NCBI RefSeq assembly: GCF_028283705.1
Contig: NZ_JAPWKD010000034.1
Location: 434,001-498,000 of the forward strand
DNA: 64,000 bases
Direction: 5' to 3'
Origin: Pantoea sp.
Lineage (GTDB): Bacteria; Pseudomonadota; Gammaproteobacteria; Enterobacterales; Enterobacteriaceae
Part shown: positions 54,116-63,090 of the stretch, in pieces
Position numbering within the stretch: the first letter of the stretch is position 1
Layout of the letters: each line of letters starts with the position of its first letter
Position numbers and translations under genes: made by a program
The notes under the pieces: model-generated
The model's input: only the letters and a program-made list of their open reading frames with translations
Told to the model about the DNA's origin: nothing
The model's database searches: none

Positions 54116-55321
54116 TTACTCACTCAGTAATTCCACAGCGCTGTGCATGGCACGCACCAGCGCGTCCACGTCCTGTAAATTATTATAGGGGGCGAATGAG
54201 ACGCGCAGTGTGCCGCTGACCCCCAGTGCCGCCATCAGTGGCTGAGCACAGTGCTGACCTGCACGCAAGGCGATGCCGTGTTCTGCCAGCAGCGTGACGA
54301 TATCGCTGTGGTGGATACCTGCGATATCAAATGCCAGCAGGCTGCTGCTGCCACAGCGAAAACTGCGAAAACCGGGCAGGGCGCTCAACTGTTCTTCCGC
54401 CAGGCTCGCCAGCTGCTGGCTCCACATTTCCATCTTTTCCGCGTTGTGCTGGCTTAGCCAGTGCAGGGCAGCGCTGAGACCAATCACCCCTGCGACGTTA
54501 GGTGTGCCAGCCTCAAAGCGCCATGGCACCGGCTGTGGCGTGAAACCGTTAAAATCCACCTGTGTTAACATCTTACCGCCGCCCTGCCAGGGTGACATGG
54601 CTTCCAGCAGTTCTGCCTTGCCATACAGCACGCCGATGCCCATCGGGCCATAGAGTTTATGACCCGAGAACGCGTAAAAATCGATATCCAGTGCCTGAAC
54701 ATCAGGTGCGCAATGCACCACGCCCTGGGCACCATCCACCATCACTTTGGCACCCACGCTATGCGCCAGCCGAATTGCCTGCGCCAGATCCGGGCAGCCA
54801 CCCGTGACATTCGACATCTGACCAATCGCCAGCAACCGGGTGCGTGCATTCAATAATCCGGGCAACTGCTGTATGTCGGGCAGACGATCCGCGCCCAGCG
54901 GCCATTTCACCACTTTGGCACCTTTCGCTTCTGCCACCATCAGCCAAGGCACCAGATTGGCGTGATGTTCCGCTTCGCTGACAACGATTTCATCGCCGGG
55001 TTGCAGGCGCGGAGACAGCCAGCTGTTTGCCACCAGATTGATGGCTTCCGTGGTGCCGCGCGTCCAGATGATCTGGCGATCGTCTGCGGCATTTAGCCAG
55101 CGGGCGACGAGACCTCGTGCCTGCTCGTATTGCTCTGTCAGGGCACGCGCGGCTGCAAACTGGCTGCGATGTACGGTTCCGGCGCTCAGGGAATAGAACT
55201 GCTGAGTGGCCTCAATCACCGCCTGTGGCTTCAGGGCGGTGGCGGCACTGTCGAGATAAACTCCAGCATCGGCCAGCGCTGGAAACTGCTGGCGAAAAGC
55301 GGAAGGTGTAAAAATAGTCAT
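54116..55321 (-). CDS. csdA: Cysteine desulfurase CsdA
   Basis: This 401-residue PLP enzyme (same length as in E. coli) releases sulfur from cysteine to CsdE and TcdA. Lys222 in FSGHKLYGP binds PLP and Cys358 in RAGQHCAQPLM is the persulfide carrier. The His in EAEHHANLVPW stacks on PLP. It forms an operon with csdE and is divergent from ygdI. Confidence 0.96.
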   Translation of the reverse strand: MTIFTPSAFRQQFPALADAGVYLDSAATALKPQAVIEATQQFYSLSAGTVHRSQFAAARALTEQYEQARGLVARWLNAADDRQIIWTRGTTEAINLVANSWLSPRLQPGDEIVVSEAEHHANLVPWLMVAEAKGAKVVKWPLGADRLPDIQQLPGLLNARTRLLAIGQMSNVTGGCPDLAQAIRLAHSVGAKVMVDGAQGVVHCAPDVQALDIDFYAFSGHKLYGPMGIGVLYGKAELLEAMSPWQGGGKMLTQVDFNGFTPQPVPWRFEAGTPNVAGVIGLSAALHWLSQHNAEKMEMWSQQLASLAEEQLSALPGFRSFRCGSSSLLAFDIAGIHHSDIVTLLAEHGIALRAGQHCAQPLMAALGVSGTLRVSFAPYNNLQDVDALVRAMHSAVELLSE

Positions 55322-55532
55322 ATCCGGCCTGTTGTGATGAATTTAGGACCAGACTGAAAGTCGGTCTGTTACCTGGCAAAGCTGGAAAAGTGCGTTATGC
55401 TAATTGTTGCAAGGTTTAAACCAAAACCCGCATTTAGAATCGACCTTAACCAGTCGATTTCACTTTTTTAAGCTGCCTCTGTTCAGCGTCCCGCGGGTGG
55501 TTTGATGCAATCAATCTGCAAGGAGATAGAAA

Positions 55533-55757
55533 ATGAAAAAACTCGCCGCAGTGCTGGCCGTATGTACCATGGCCTTTACCCTGGCCGCCTGTTCAAGCAA
55601 TTACGTGATGCATACCAATGATGGTCGCACCATTGTTGCTTCAGGCAAACCCAAAGTTGACGATGATACCGGTATGATCAGCTATAAAGATGCCAATGGC
55701 AACCAGCAGCAGATTAACCGCTCAGATGTCAAAGAGATGGTTGAGATGGGCCAGTAA
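55533..55757 (+). CDS. ygdI: YgdI lipoprotein (DUF903)
   Basis: This 74-residue lipoprotein has a signal ending LAAC (Cys20) and an SH3-like DUF903 domain (SNYVMHTNDGRTIVASGKPKVDDDTGMISYKDANGN). It is paralogous to YgdR at 27333. AAGGAG lies ahead of the ATG. Ten bases after its stop lies the end of the oppositely transcribed gcvB RNA. Confidence 0.92.
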   Translation: MKKLAAVLAVCTMAFTLAACSSNYVMHTNDGRTIVASGKPKVDDDTGMISYKDANGNQQQINRSDVKEMVEMGQ

Positions 55758-55766
55758 GTGACAGAT

Positions 55767-55964
55767 AAAAAAAAGCACCGCAATTTGCGGTGCTATGTAA
55801 AATCACTATGGACAGACAGGGTAAATCTACAGGAATTAAAAGTTTGATCTGCAATCGTCAGATCAAAATGCAAACACAACATCACGACCACAAGCCAAAA
55901 GCTCTCCAGAAGTCTGCGAATTAACGCACGTTTCCAGAAATCTTTTCGTTCCGGCTCAGGAAGT
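55767..55964 (-). ncRNA. gcvB: GcvB small regulatory RNA
   Basis: Read on the minus strand, this RNA of about 198 bases begins ACTTCCTGAGCCGGAACGAA and contains the G/U-rich R1 region (GATGTTGTGTTTGC). It carries ACCCTGTCTGTCCATAGTGATT and ends with GCACCGCAAATTGCGGTGC plus eight T. All four blocks match E. coli GcvB (206 bases). GcvB uses Hfq to silence amino-acid and peptide transporter mRNAs. It is divergent from gcvA, its activator. Confidence 0.95.
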
Positions 55965-55970
55965 GCGGCA

Positions 55971-55999
55971 ACTATAGGTATTTGCTGGAGCTTCCTCAA
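55971..55999 (-). promoter_or_regulatory. Promoter of gcvB
   Basis: On the minus strand, TATAGT (55976-55971) lies at -12 to -7 from the ACTTCC start, and TTGAGG (55999-55994) lies 17 bases further upstream. GcvA is expected to act nearby, in the gcvA-gcvB divergent region. Confidence 0.7.
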
Positions 56000-56093
56000 C
56001 GGACAATTTATAATGTCTCGGATTAATAAAACTAATACCTGACAACTTCTCATAAGTTGCTGTATTACTCTGTTGACCCGGATACGGAAAACC

Positions 56094-57011
56094 ATGTCAA
56101 AACGCCTTCCCCCGCTCAATGCTTTACGCGTCTTCGATGCGGCGGCACGTCATTTGAGCTTCACTAAAGCTGCTGAAGAGCTGTTTGTTACCCAGGCAGC
56201 TGTAAGTCATCAGATTAAATCTCTGGAAGATTTCCTCGGTCTTAAGCTGTTTCGCCGGAGGAATCGTTCGCTTTTGCTGACTGAAGAAGGGCAAAGCTAC
56301 TATCTGGATATTAAGGAGATTTTCTCCGCGCTGAACGATGCGACGCGTAAACTCCAGGCGCGTAGCGCCAAAGGTGCATTGACCGTGAGCCTGCTACCAA
56401 GTTTCGCGATTCAGTGGCTGGTGCCACGTCTTTCCAGCTTTAATACAGCTTATCCGGGCATCGATGTGCGTATTCAGGCCGTCGATCGTGATGAAGAGAA
56501 ACTGGCGGACGATGTGGATGTGGCGATTTTCTATGGTCGCGGTAACTGGCCAGGGTTGCGGGTAGAAAAACTTTACGCCGAATATTTGTTGCCGGTTTGC
56601 TCGCCATTGCTGCTGACAGGCGATCATCCATTGAAATCACCGGCTGATTTAGCGCACTTTACGCTGCTGCATGATGCTTCGCGGCGGGACTGGCAATCTT
56701 ATACGCGTCAGCTAGGCTTGCAGCACATTAATGTGCAGCAGGGCCCGATTTTCAGCCACAGCGCCATGGTGTTACAGGCAGCTATTCACGGCCAGGGCGT
56801 CGCGCTGGCCAATAATGTGATGGCGCAAAGTGAAATCGAAGCCGGTCGTCTGGTCTGTCCTTTTAATGACGTACTGGTCAGTAAAAATGCTTTTTATCTG
56901 GTTTGTCATGACAGCCAGGCAGAACTGGGTAAAATAGCCGCCTTTCGACAGTGGATCCTGGCCAAAGCCGCAACCGAACAAGAGAAGTTTCGTTTTCGTT
57001 ACGATCACTAA
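56094..57011 (+). CDS. gcvA: Glycine cleavage system regulator GcvA (LysR type)
   Basis: This 305-residue LysR-family regulator (same length as E. coli) activates the glycine cleavage operon and gcvB when glycine is abundant. The N-terminal helix-turn-helix (SFTKAAEELFVTQAAVSHQIKSLE) precedes an effector domain. The sequence is nearly identical to E. coli GcvA, so the ATG at 56094 (MSKRLPPLNALRVFDAAARH) is preferred to an upstream in-frame start at 56073. Confidence 0.97.
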   Translation: MSKRLPPLNALRVFDAAARHLSFTKAAEELFVTQAAVSHQIKSLEDFLGLKLFRRRNRSLLLTEEGQSYYLDIKEIFSALNDATRKLQARSAKGALTVSLLPSFAIQWLVPRLSSFNTAYPGIDVRIQAVDRDEEKLADDVDVAIFYGRGNWPGLRVEKLYAEYLLPVCSPLLLTGDHPLKSPADLAHFTLLHDASRRDWQSYTRQLGLQHINVQQGPIFSHSAMVLQAAIHGQGVALANNVMAQSEIEAGRLVCPFNDVLVSKNAFYLVCHDSQAELGKIAAFRQWILAKAATEQEKFRFRYDH

Positions 57012-57061
57012 CGCGTTGATTGTTGCACAGTGACGTGCGTATACACTCTGAGGATTGTTAG

Positions 57062-57457
57062 ATGTCCAGTCGTGCCATGTTTATTTTTGCAGCCATCAGC
57101 GGCTTCACGCTGGTGGCTTTTGGTGCTTTTGGTGCCCATGTGCTGAGCAAATCTCTCGGCCCAGCCGAGATGGCGTGGATTCATACCGGCCTTGAGTATC
57201 AGGCGTATCATACGCTGGCGATTATTGGTCTTGCCTCGGCGATGTTACGTCGTGCCAATATCTGGTTTTACTGGAGCAGCGCTGCACTGGCGCTCGGTAC
57301 CGTTTTATTCAGCGGCAGCCTCTATTGTCTGGCGCTGTCGCACCTGAAGTTTTGGGTATTTATAACGCCAGTCGGTGGCCTTGGCTTCCTGATTGGTTGG
57401 TTTTTGATGTTGATTGGCGCACTGCGTCTGAAACGAAAGGCAGAACGCCATGAATAA
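57062..57457 (+). CDS. ygdD: DUF423 inner-membrane protein YgdD
   Basis: This 131-residue protein has four predicted membrane helices. It shows the family motif GAFGAHVLSKSL near the N-terminus and HTGLEYQAYHTLAI. It overlaps rlmM by eight bases, an arrangement conserved in E. coli. The function is unknown. Confidence 0.94.
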   Translation: MSSRAMFIFAAISGFTLVAFGAFGAHVLSKSLGPAEMAWIHTGLEYQAYHTLAIIGLASAMLRRANIWFYWSSAALALGTVLFSGSLYCLALSHLKFWVFITPVGGLGFLIGWFLMLIGALRLKRKAERHE

Positions 57458-58550
57458 AGTTTTACTCTATTGCCGTCCCGGCTTTGAGAAAGAGTGTGCA
57501 GCAGAGATCAGTGCTAAGGCTGCGGAGCGCGAAATCTATGGTTTCCCGCGCGTCAAAGACGATGCGGGTTACGTGTTGTTCGAGTGCTATCAGCAAGAAG
57601 ATGCGGAAAAACTGATCAGTCAGCTGCCTTTTGCGGAACTGATTTTCGCCCGTCAGATGGTGGTGGTCGGTGAACTGCTGCGTGACCTGCCGCCGGACGA
57701 TCGTATTTCCCCGATTGTCGGGATGTTGATGGGCGTGGTTGAAAAGGGCGGTGAGCTGCGGGTGGAAGTACCGGACACCAATGAAGCGAAAGAGCTGACC
57801 AAATTCTGCCGCAAATTTACCGTACCGCTGCGTGCCAGCCTGCGTGAAAATCGTATTTTGCTCAATTATGAAAGCCCGAAACGTCCGGTGGTCCATGTGT
57901 TCTTTATTGCGCCGGGCACATGCTATGTTGGCTATTCATTACCGCAAAATAACTCCCCATTCTATATGGGTATTCCGCGTCTCAAATTCCCGTCAGATGC
58001 GCCCAGCCGCTCCACTCTGAAGTTGGAAGAGGCGTTTCACGTCTTTATCCCGGCAGACGAATGGGATGAGCGTCTGGCCAGCGGCATGTGGGCGGTGGAC
58101 CTGGGGGCTTGTCCAGGCGGATGGACCTATCAGCTGGTCCAGCGCAGCATGATGGTCTACGCGGTGGATAACGGCCCCATGGCTCCCAGCCTGATGGATA
58201 CCGGACAGGTGACGCACTGCCGTGAAGATGGCTTCCGCTTCCGACCGCCGCGTAGCAACATCAGCTGGCTGGTGTGCGATATGGTGGAAAAACCGGTGCG
58301 CGTTGCCAGCCTGATGAGCGAGTGGCTGGTGAACGGCTGGTGCCGCGAAGCTATCTTTAACCTCAAGCTGCCAATGAAAAAGCGCTATGAAGAAGTGACG
58401 CAGAATCTGGCGATGATCGATGCCACCCTGAAGGAACAGGGCATCAACGCCCAGATTCAGGCGCGCCAGCTGTATCACGATCGTGAAGAAGTCACGGTAC
58501 ATGTGCGCCGGATTTGGGCGGCGGCAGGTGGGCGTCGCGATGAAAGATGA
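57450..58550 (+). CDS. rlmM: 23S rRNA 2'-O-ribose methyltransferase RlmM
   Basis: This 366-residue enzyme methylates C2498 of 23S rRNA (E. coli RlmM is 366). An N-terminal THUMP-like RNA-binding region precedes a Rossmann methyltransferase domain with the SAM-binding DLGACPGGWTYQLV and the motif WLVCDMVEKP. The C-terminus ends VHVRRIWAAAGGRRDER. It is convergent with xni. Confidence 0.96.
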   Translation: MNKVLLYCRPGFEKECAAEISAKAAEREIYGFPRVKDDAGYVLFECYQQEDAEKLISQLPFAELIFARQMVVVGELLRDLPPDDRISPIVGMLMGVVEKGGELRVEVPDTNEAKELTKFCRKFTVPLRASLRENRILLNYESPKRPVVHVFFIAPGTCYVGYSLPQNNSPFYMGIPRLKFPSDAPSRSTLKLEEAFHVFIPADEWDERLASGMWAVDLGACPGGWTYQLVQRSMMVYAVDNGPMAPSLMDTGQVTHCREDGFRFRPPRSNISWLVCDMVEKPVRVASLMSEWLVNGWCREAIFNLKLPMKKRYEEVTQNLAMIDATLKEQGINAQIQARQLYHDREEVTVHVRRIWAAAGGRRDER

Positions 58551-58592
58551 TCCTTTCCTGGATTTTTAATGCCGGGAGGGTTAGTGCAATCT

Positions 58593-58644
58593 GTAGCGGC
58601 GTGATGTATCACGCAATTTTGTGCGCGATACATCGCGCCGCTAC
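58593..58644. repeat. REP-like inverted pair, copy E
   Basis: GTAGCGGCGTGATGTATCACGC (58593-58614) and GCGCGATACATCGCGCCGCTAC (58623-58644) form a long hairpin between the convergent genes rlmM and xni. The left arm has paired substitutions (GTGAT/ATCAC), which keep its internal symmetry. Confidence 0.88.
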
Positions 58645-58700
58645 GGCTTAATGCAAATACTCAGGGCTTCAGGTTACAGGTTCGACACCTGTAACCTGAG

Positions 58701-59459
58701 TTATTGAGGGCTGTAACGCAGGGTGTTCAGATTGCCCTGCAGAACCAGATCGCACTTCAGGGTGGCTACCTGGCGGCAAATCTCTGCCATTTCACGATGC
58801 GTCTGCAATTTTCCCTGCCACTTCGACGGTACCTGATCGCACTGCTGATAAATCGCTTCCAGCGAGCCAAACTGCAACAGTAATTCGCGTGCGCTCTTTG
58901 GTCCGATTCCGACCACACCAGGAATTTTGCTGCTGCTGATGCCGCATAACCCCCAGTAATCCACCAATTGCGCAGGAGCTACGCCAAATTCCTGTTCAAT
59001 AAAAGGCACATCCAGCCAGCGTTTCTGAAAGTAATCACGGATACGGATGTTAGGTGCCAGTAGCTGGCAGTAACCTTTGTCAGTCGAGACAATGGTTGCC
59101 TGATGTCCAGCATCTGCCATCTTTACTGCCAGTGTGGCAGCCAGATCATCGGCCTCATCCTGATCGGCAATCCAGCAACTGACGCCCGCCGCCTGAAATG
59201 CCTGCTGAATAGCGGGCATTTCCCGCTGTAAATCTTCCGGCATCGGCGGGCGACCGGCTTTATAGTCCGGCAGCAACGTATGACGCCAGCCAGGCTGACG
59301 CTCCGCACTGTCAAACACCGCCACGACATGGGTAGGCTGGGTATGGCCCAGTAACTGATGTAACGCAGCCACGCAGGCATCGCGGCATGGCGAGCCCTGA
59401 ACGGCATGCAAACGACGGATCAGGTTCAGGGCATCAACAATAAGAAGGTGTAAAGACAT
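58701..59459 (-). CDS. xni: Flap endonuclease Xni (ExoIX)
   Basis: This 252-residue 5'-nuclease-domain protein is related to the PolA exonuclease domain. It includes LLIVDALNLIRRLHAVQG at the N-terminus, AVFDSAERQPGWRHTLLPDYKAGR, the acidic DQDEADDLAATLA cluster, STDKGYCQLL, and the helix-hairpin-helix K+ site GVVGIGPKSARELL. E. coli Xni is 251 residues. Confidence 0.94.
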   Translation of the reverse strand: MSLHLLIVDALNLIRRLHAVQGSPCRDACVAALHQLLGHTQPTHVVAVFDSAERQPGWRHTLLPDYKAGRPPMPEDLQREMPAIQQAFQAAGVSCWIADQDEADDLAATLAVKMADAGHQATIVSTDKGYCQLLAPNIRIRDYFQKRWLDVPFIEQEFGVAPAQLVDYWGLCGISSSKIPGVVGIGPKSARELLLQFGSLEAIYQQCDQVPSKWQGKLQTHREMAEICRQVATLKCDLVLQGNLNTLRYSPQ

Positions 59460-59494
59460 GATGATAGCGGCAGCCCACAGGCTGCCTTCCTGAG

Positions 59495-60859
59495 TTATTT
59501 GATGATTTCGTAGCAGGGGATGTAAGCGGTGCCCGGCAGCTTCATGCGATGCTGGGCCACGAAGCCCTGTAGCAGTTCATCCATACGATGCATGATGTCC
59601 GGATCGCCGTGAAGTTTATACGGTCCTTTTTCCCGGATTTCGCGAATGCCCACTTCTTTCACGTTACCGGCGACAATACCCGAGAAAGCCCGACGCAGGT
59701 CCGCTGCCAGTTTTTCTGCGGGTTGGTTGGTATACAGATTCAGGTTAGCCATGTTTTCGTGGGTTGGCAGGAACGGCAGTTGCAGATCCGGCACGATACG
59801 AATGGACCAGTTAAAGCTGTAAGCATCGCCGGTTTCACGACGATATTCCTTCACCTGCGGCATGGCTTTTTTCATCAGACGCGCCACTTCTGCGGCATCA
59901 TCAATGATGATTTTGTAATGTTTACGCGCGGTTTCGCCCAGCGTGCTGACAATAAAATCATCCAGAACGCGGAAATAATCGGCGCTTTCCTGCGGACCGG
60001 TCAGGATCAGAGGCAGTACCTGATCGTTGTTTTGCGGATTCATCAGAATGCCCAGCAGATACAACAACTCTTCTGCGGTACCGACACCACCCGGGAAAAT
60101 CACGATGCCGTGTGCGATACGCACAAAGGCTTCGAGGCGTTTTTCGATATCCGGCATGATGATCAGTTCATTGACCAGCGGATTCGGTGGTTCAGCGGCA
60201 ATGATGGACGGTTCGGTCAGTCCAATAAAACGGCTGTCGCGGTAGCGTTGTTGGGCATGGCCGACGGCGGCACCTTTCATTGGCGCTTCCATCACGCCCG
60301 GTCCACAGCCGGTACAGATGTTCAGCTCACGCAAACCCAGTTGCGTACCCACGTTACGGCAATACTGATATTCCACCGCGTTAATGGAGTGACCACCCCA
60401 GCACACCACGGTATTCGGGTATTCACCTACATGCAGCGCGCGGGCGTTGCGCAGGATCGAAAAGACCAGGTTGGTGATGTGGGCGGAATCGTCTGCATCC
60501 AGGTTCTGGAAACGTTCTGCCGCAGAAAGTTGCCCGTTTACAAACAGGATGTCGCGTAATACGGCAAACAGGTTGGCCTGCAATGAGCGGATGATACGAC
60601 CATCGACAAATGCGTCTTCGGGTGGGTTGATCAGTTCGAGTTTAACACCACGCTCGCGGCGCAATACGTTGATATCAAAGCTTTCGAAGCGGGAAAGCAG
60701 TTCATGACTACTGTCGGTCTGACTACCAGAATTGAGCACCGCGAGTGAACAGTTGCGAAACAGCTGGTACAGGTCGCTGCTGGCGGTGCGCTTCAGCATA
60801 TCGACTTCCAACTGGGAAAGCAGATCCATGGAGCCAAGAGGGCTAATGTGAGTAATCAA
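59495..60859 (-). CDS. ppnN: Nucleotide 5'-monophosphate nucleosidase PpnN (YgdH)
   Basis: This 454-residue enzyme splits purine and pyrimidine nucleotides to base and ribose phosphate and is stimulated by (p)ppGpp in E. coli. The LOG-family motif PGGVGTAEELLYLLGI and the MEAPMKGAAVGHAQQRYRDSRFIGLTEPSIIA segment are intact. The start is taken as TTG at 60859: AAGGAG lies five bases before it and the protein then equals E. coli PpnN in length and N-terminus (ITHISPLGSMD). A longer frame upstream has no family similarity. Confidence 0.93.
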   Translation of the reverse strand: MITHISPLGSMDLLSQLEVDMLKRTASSDLYQLFRNCSLAVLNSGSQTDSSHELLSRFESFDINVLRRERGVKLELINPPEDAFVDGRIIRSLQANLFAVLRDILFVNGQLSAAERFQNLDADDSAHITNLVFSILRNARALHVGEYPNTVVCWGGHSINAVEYQYCRNVGTQLGLRELNICTGCGPGVMEAPMKGAAVGHAQQRYRDSRFIGLTEPSIIAAEPPNPLVNELIIMPDIEKRLEAFVRIAHGIVIFPGGVGTAEELLYLLGILMNPQNNDQVLPLILTGPQESADYFRVLDDFIVSTLGETARKHYKIIIDDAAEVARLMKKAMPQVKEYRRETGDAYSFNWSIRIVPDLQLPFLPTHENMANLNLYTNQPAEKLAADLRRAFSGIVAGNVKEVGIREIREKGPYKLHGDPDIMHRMDELLQGFVAQHRMKLPGTAYIPCYEIIK

Positions 60860-61045
60860 GAGAACTCCTTTACACGCAAGTGCGTGACTGATGACGCTAT
60901 GCCTGACTCGCTGGGCACAGTGACGATTATCCCTGGTCGCGTATGCTTTATTGCCCGCGCCTTCGACAGAGTAGCCTTGTCCGCGGTGAATGCTCAAGTG
61001 GAACCGCGCATCCGTGCTGCGGCCTGCGAGGCGTCTCGCAATCTG

Positions 61046-61891
61046 TTACTGGCGTACCAGACGGGAATAGCCCGGGGAGAAGGGAACGTTGCTGCGCCAC
61101 GGATTGATATCCAGACCCCCGCGGCGTGTGTAGCGCGCGTAGACGGTTAAGGCTTCTGGCTGGCAAAAGCGTTGAATATCATTGAAAATACGCTCGACAC
61201 ACTGTTCGTGAAACTCGTTGTGCTGGCGGAACGAGACCAGATAGCGCAGCAAGGCCTCACGATCGATGCGTGGCCCTTTATAGTGAATCATCACGGAACC
61301 CCAGTCGGGTTGATGGGTGATCAGGCAGTTCGATTTCAGAACATGGCTGACCAGCGTTTCTTCGATGATGTCGTTGCCTGCGGCCTGGGCGAGATGTTCA
61401 GCATTAAAAGCGTAATCGCGGATTTCAATATCCTGTTCGTCGATGACCTCACCGTTAAAATGGCCGATGGGCTGACCTTCGATTTCACTGATGCGGAACA
61501 ATGCTACGCTCACCCCACCTTCGGCACAGGCGCTGAGATCGCGCTCAAGCGTTTGGCGGACGTCACCCCAGTCGGCAAAAACCGTCTGATTAAAACTGTT
61601 AAGATAGAGTTTAAAACTCTTTGACTCGATAAGGTTGCGGCTCGCGGCGTTGAGGACCACTTCACCCACCGCCACCTGCGGTACACCTTTGCTGTTAAGC
61701 CAGGAAAGTTCGTACAGCGTCCAGATATCTGCACCGTGAAACGGCAGATTATCAGGAAACAGCCCCAGCGGTTCGCGATTCAGACTGCGCGGCACCGCCT
61801 GCAGCAGTGAATTGTCGTAATGATCGACATACGCTGTGGGTTTACCCAAGGTCAGGCTACTTAATACCTGATCCTGTTGTTCAGTAGACAT
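61046..61891 (-). CDS. queF: NADPH-dependent 7-cyano-7-deazaguanine reductase QueF
   Basis: This 281-residue enzyme of the long QueF type (E. coli 282) reduces preQ0 to preQ1 in queuosine synthesis. The QueF motif ESKSFKLYLNS is at residues 89-99. Cys189 in VLKSNCLITHQPDWGS is the catalytic thioimide cysteine. The C-terminus GLDINPWRSN is family-specific. The ATG at 61891 is favoured over a GTG at 61903. The 186-base gap to ppnN (60860-61045) contains no recognisable gene. Confidence 0.95.
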   Translation of the reverse strand: MSTEQQDQVLSSLTLGKPTAYVDHYDNSLLQAVPRSLNREPLGLFPDNLPFHGADIWTLYELSWLNSKGVPQVAVGEVVLNAASRNLIESKSFKLYLNSFNQTVFADWGDVRQTLERDLSACAEGGVSVALFRISEIEGQPIGHFNGEVIDEQDIEIRDYAFNAEHLAQAAGNDIIEETLVSHVLKSNCLITHQPDWGSVMIHYKGPRIDREALLRYLVSFRQHNEFHEQCVERIFNDIQRFCQPEALTVYARYTRRGGLDINPWRSNVPFSPGYSRLVRQ

Positions 61892-61953
61892 AACGGTTAC
61901 CACTAAAATCCATCAAAGGGGTTAAGTGTAACCTATCAGAAGCGAGAAGATGA

Positions 61954-62502
61954 ATGATGCAGCAAACCGCGGATGCTTTGCGCGATTTTACCGACCGTTA
62001 TTGTGCGCAATGGCGTCAGAACACCGGACATTTACCTGCGAGCAGCGAATTGTTGGGTGTTCCTTCTCCCTGCATCCAGACCACGCTGGATGATCGGGTA
62101 TTGTGGCAACCACAGCCGTTTACCTCACCGGCTACACTCGCCGCCGTTGAGTGCGCGCTGGATATCGAACTTCAGCCAGCGATTACCGCTTTTTATACCA
62201 CGCAGTTTGCGGGTGATATGGCTGCGCGTTTTCAGCAGCAATCCATTACCTTGTTACAGGTGTGGAGTGAAGAGGATTTCACACGGCTGCAGGAGAATTT
62301 AATTGGTCATCTGGTGATGAAACGTCGCCTGAAGCAAAGTCCGACATTATTTATCGCCACCACCGATTCTGAGCAGGATGTCATTTCACTGTGTAATCTT
62401 ACCGGTGAAGTTATTCTGGAGCATCCTGGCAGTAAAAAACGGCAGATACTGTCCCCTGAAATTCAGATGTTTCTTAATGAATTACAACCGGTTAGCGACT
62501 GA
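61954..62502 (+). CDS. syd: SecY-interacting protein Syd
   Basis: This 182-residue soluble protein (E. coli Syd is 181) binds SecY on the cytoplasmic face and may monitor translocon integrity. It aligns throughout, with GVPSPCIQTT, ITAFYTTQFAGDM, LTRLQENLIGHL-like and TLFIATTDSEQDVISLCNLTGEV segments. The start may be either of two adjacent ATG codons. It is divergent from queF. Confidence 0.94.
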   Translation: MMQQTADALRDFTDRYCAQWRQNTGHLPASSELLGVPSPCIQTTLDDRVLWQPQPFTSPATLAAVECALDIELQPAITAFYTTQFAGDMAARFQQQSITLLQVWSEEDFTRLQENLIGHLVMKRRLKQSPTLFIATTDSEQDVISLCNLTGEVILEHPGSKKRQILSPEIQMFLNELQPVSD

Positions 62503-62526
62503 TTTGCAGACTTCGGCCTGCTATTT

Positions 62527-62544
62527 TGTGAGAGATCTCTTACA
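62527..62544 (+). promoter_or_regulatory. UvrY/SirA (GacA-type) recognition palindrome upstream of csrB
   Basis: TGTGAGAGATCTCTTACA is a near-perfect 18-base palindrome that fits the GacA/UvrY box TGTAAG-N6-CTTACA with one change. It lies about 185 bases before the csrB start, as for enterobacterial csrB genes activated by the BarA-UvrY system. A second half site, TGTGAGAGATC, follows at 62550. Confidence 0.8.
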
Positions 62545-62712
62545 TGGTGTGTGAGAGATCGGCAAATTTTACTGAAGACTTCCGGACGGCAGGCTTGTAA
62601 AAATATTGTGAATCATGAGTTTATGGCAACTGTCCTAAAATAAAAAGATAACGGGCTGAGGTAACGGCCCTTAGTACCTTGTTAACGCGATAGTTTCTGC
62701 CAGAATAGTCAC

Positions 62713-63024
62713 CACTGGCAGGAAGCCATGGATTAAGTGATGTTCAGGAGAGCATCAGCCAGGAAGGCGGGAACGTAACGGAGTTTGCGTCACAAGGAAG
62801 GCTTCAGGACGAAGCAGGACACTCAGGATTGAGTAAGGGACACCTCCAGGATGGAGAATGAGAGCCACGCGGGATGTGGCGGGCCAGGATGCTAAGGACC
62901 AATGTCATGATGACAAGCGATGGATAGCACGGGAAAAGTTGTCATGGATGAGCAGGGAGCACAGCGGTGGCGGGAATGCTGCAAACGAACCGGGAGCACT
63001 GTAGTCACAGTGCTCCCTTTTTTT
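62713..63024 (+). ncRNA. csrB: CsrB regulatory RNA (CsrA antagonist)
   Basis: This RNA of about 310 bases contains roughly 21 GGA motifs, many in the CAGGA form and in hairpin loops. It shares blocks with E. coli CsrB (GACACCTCCAGGATGGAGAA; GGAAAAGTTGTC followed by GGATGAGCAGGGAGCA; and AACGAACCGGGAGC). The end is a terminator GGGAGCACTG/CAGTGCTCCC with seven T. The likely promoter is TTGTTA (62679) - 16 bases - CAGAAT (62701), so the 5' end is approximate. It sequesters CsrA and sits between syd and yqcC as in E. coli. Confidence 0.95.
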
Positions 63025-63090
63025 ATGCTTTTTTGAGCATGGCCCGACAAGTGATATGCTTGCCGCCCGATTTTTTTCTGGAGGTGGCGC

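Noticed and set aside
55793..56119. Minus-strand frame of 108 codons between ygdI and gcvA
   Set aside because: It coincides with the GcvB RNA and its promoter, and the sequence conservation is that of the RNA.
60860..60997. N-terminal extension of PpnN
   Set aside because: The longer frame has no similarity to PpnN, and the TTG at 60859 has an ideal ribosome site and gives the family length.
60848..61150. Plus-strand frame of 100 codons between ppnN and queF
   Set aside because: It overlaps the ppnN start and queF end, lacks a ribosome site, and has no recognisable domain.
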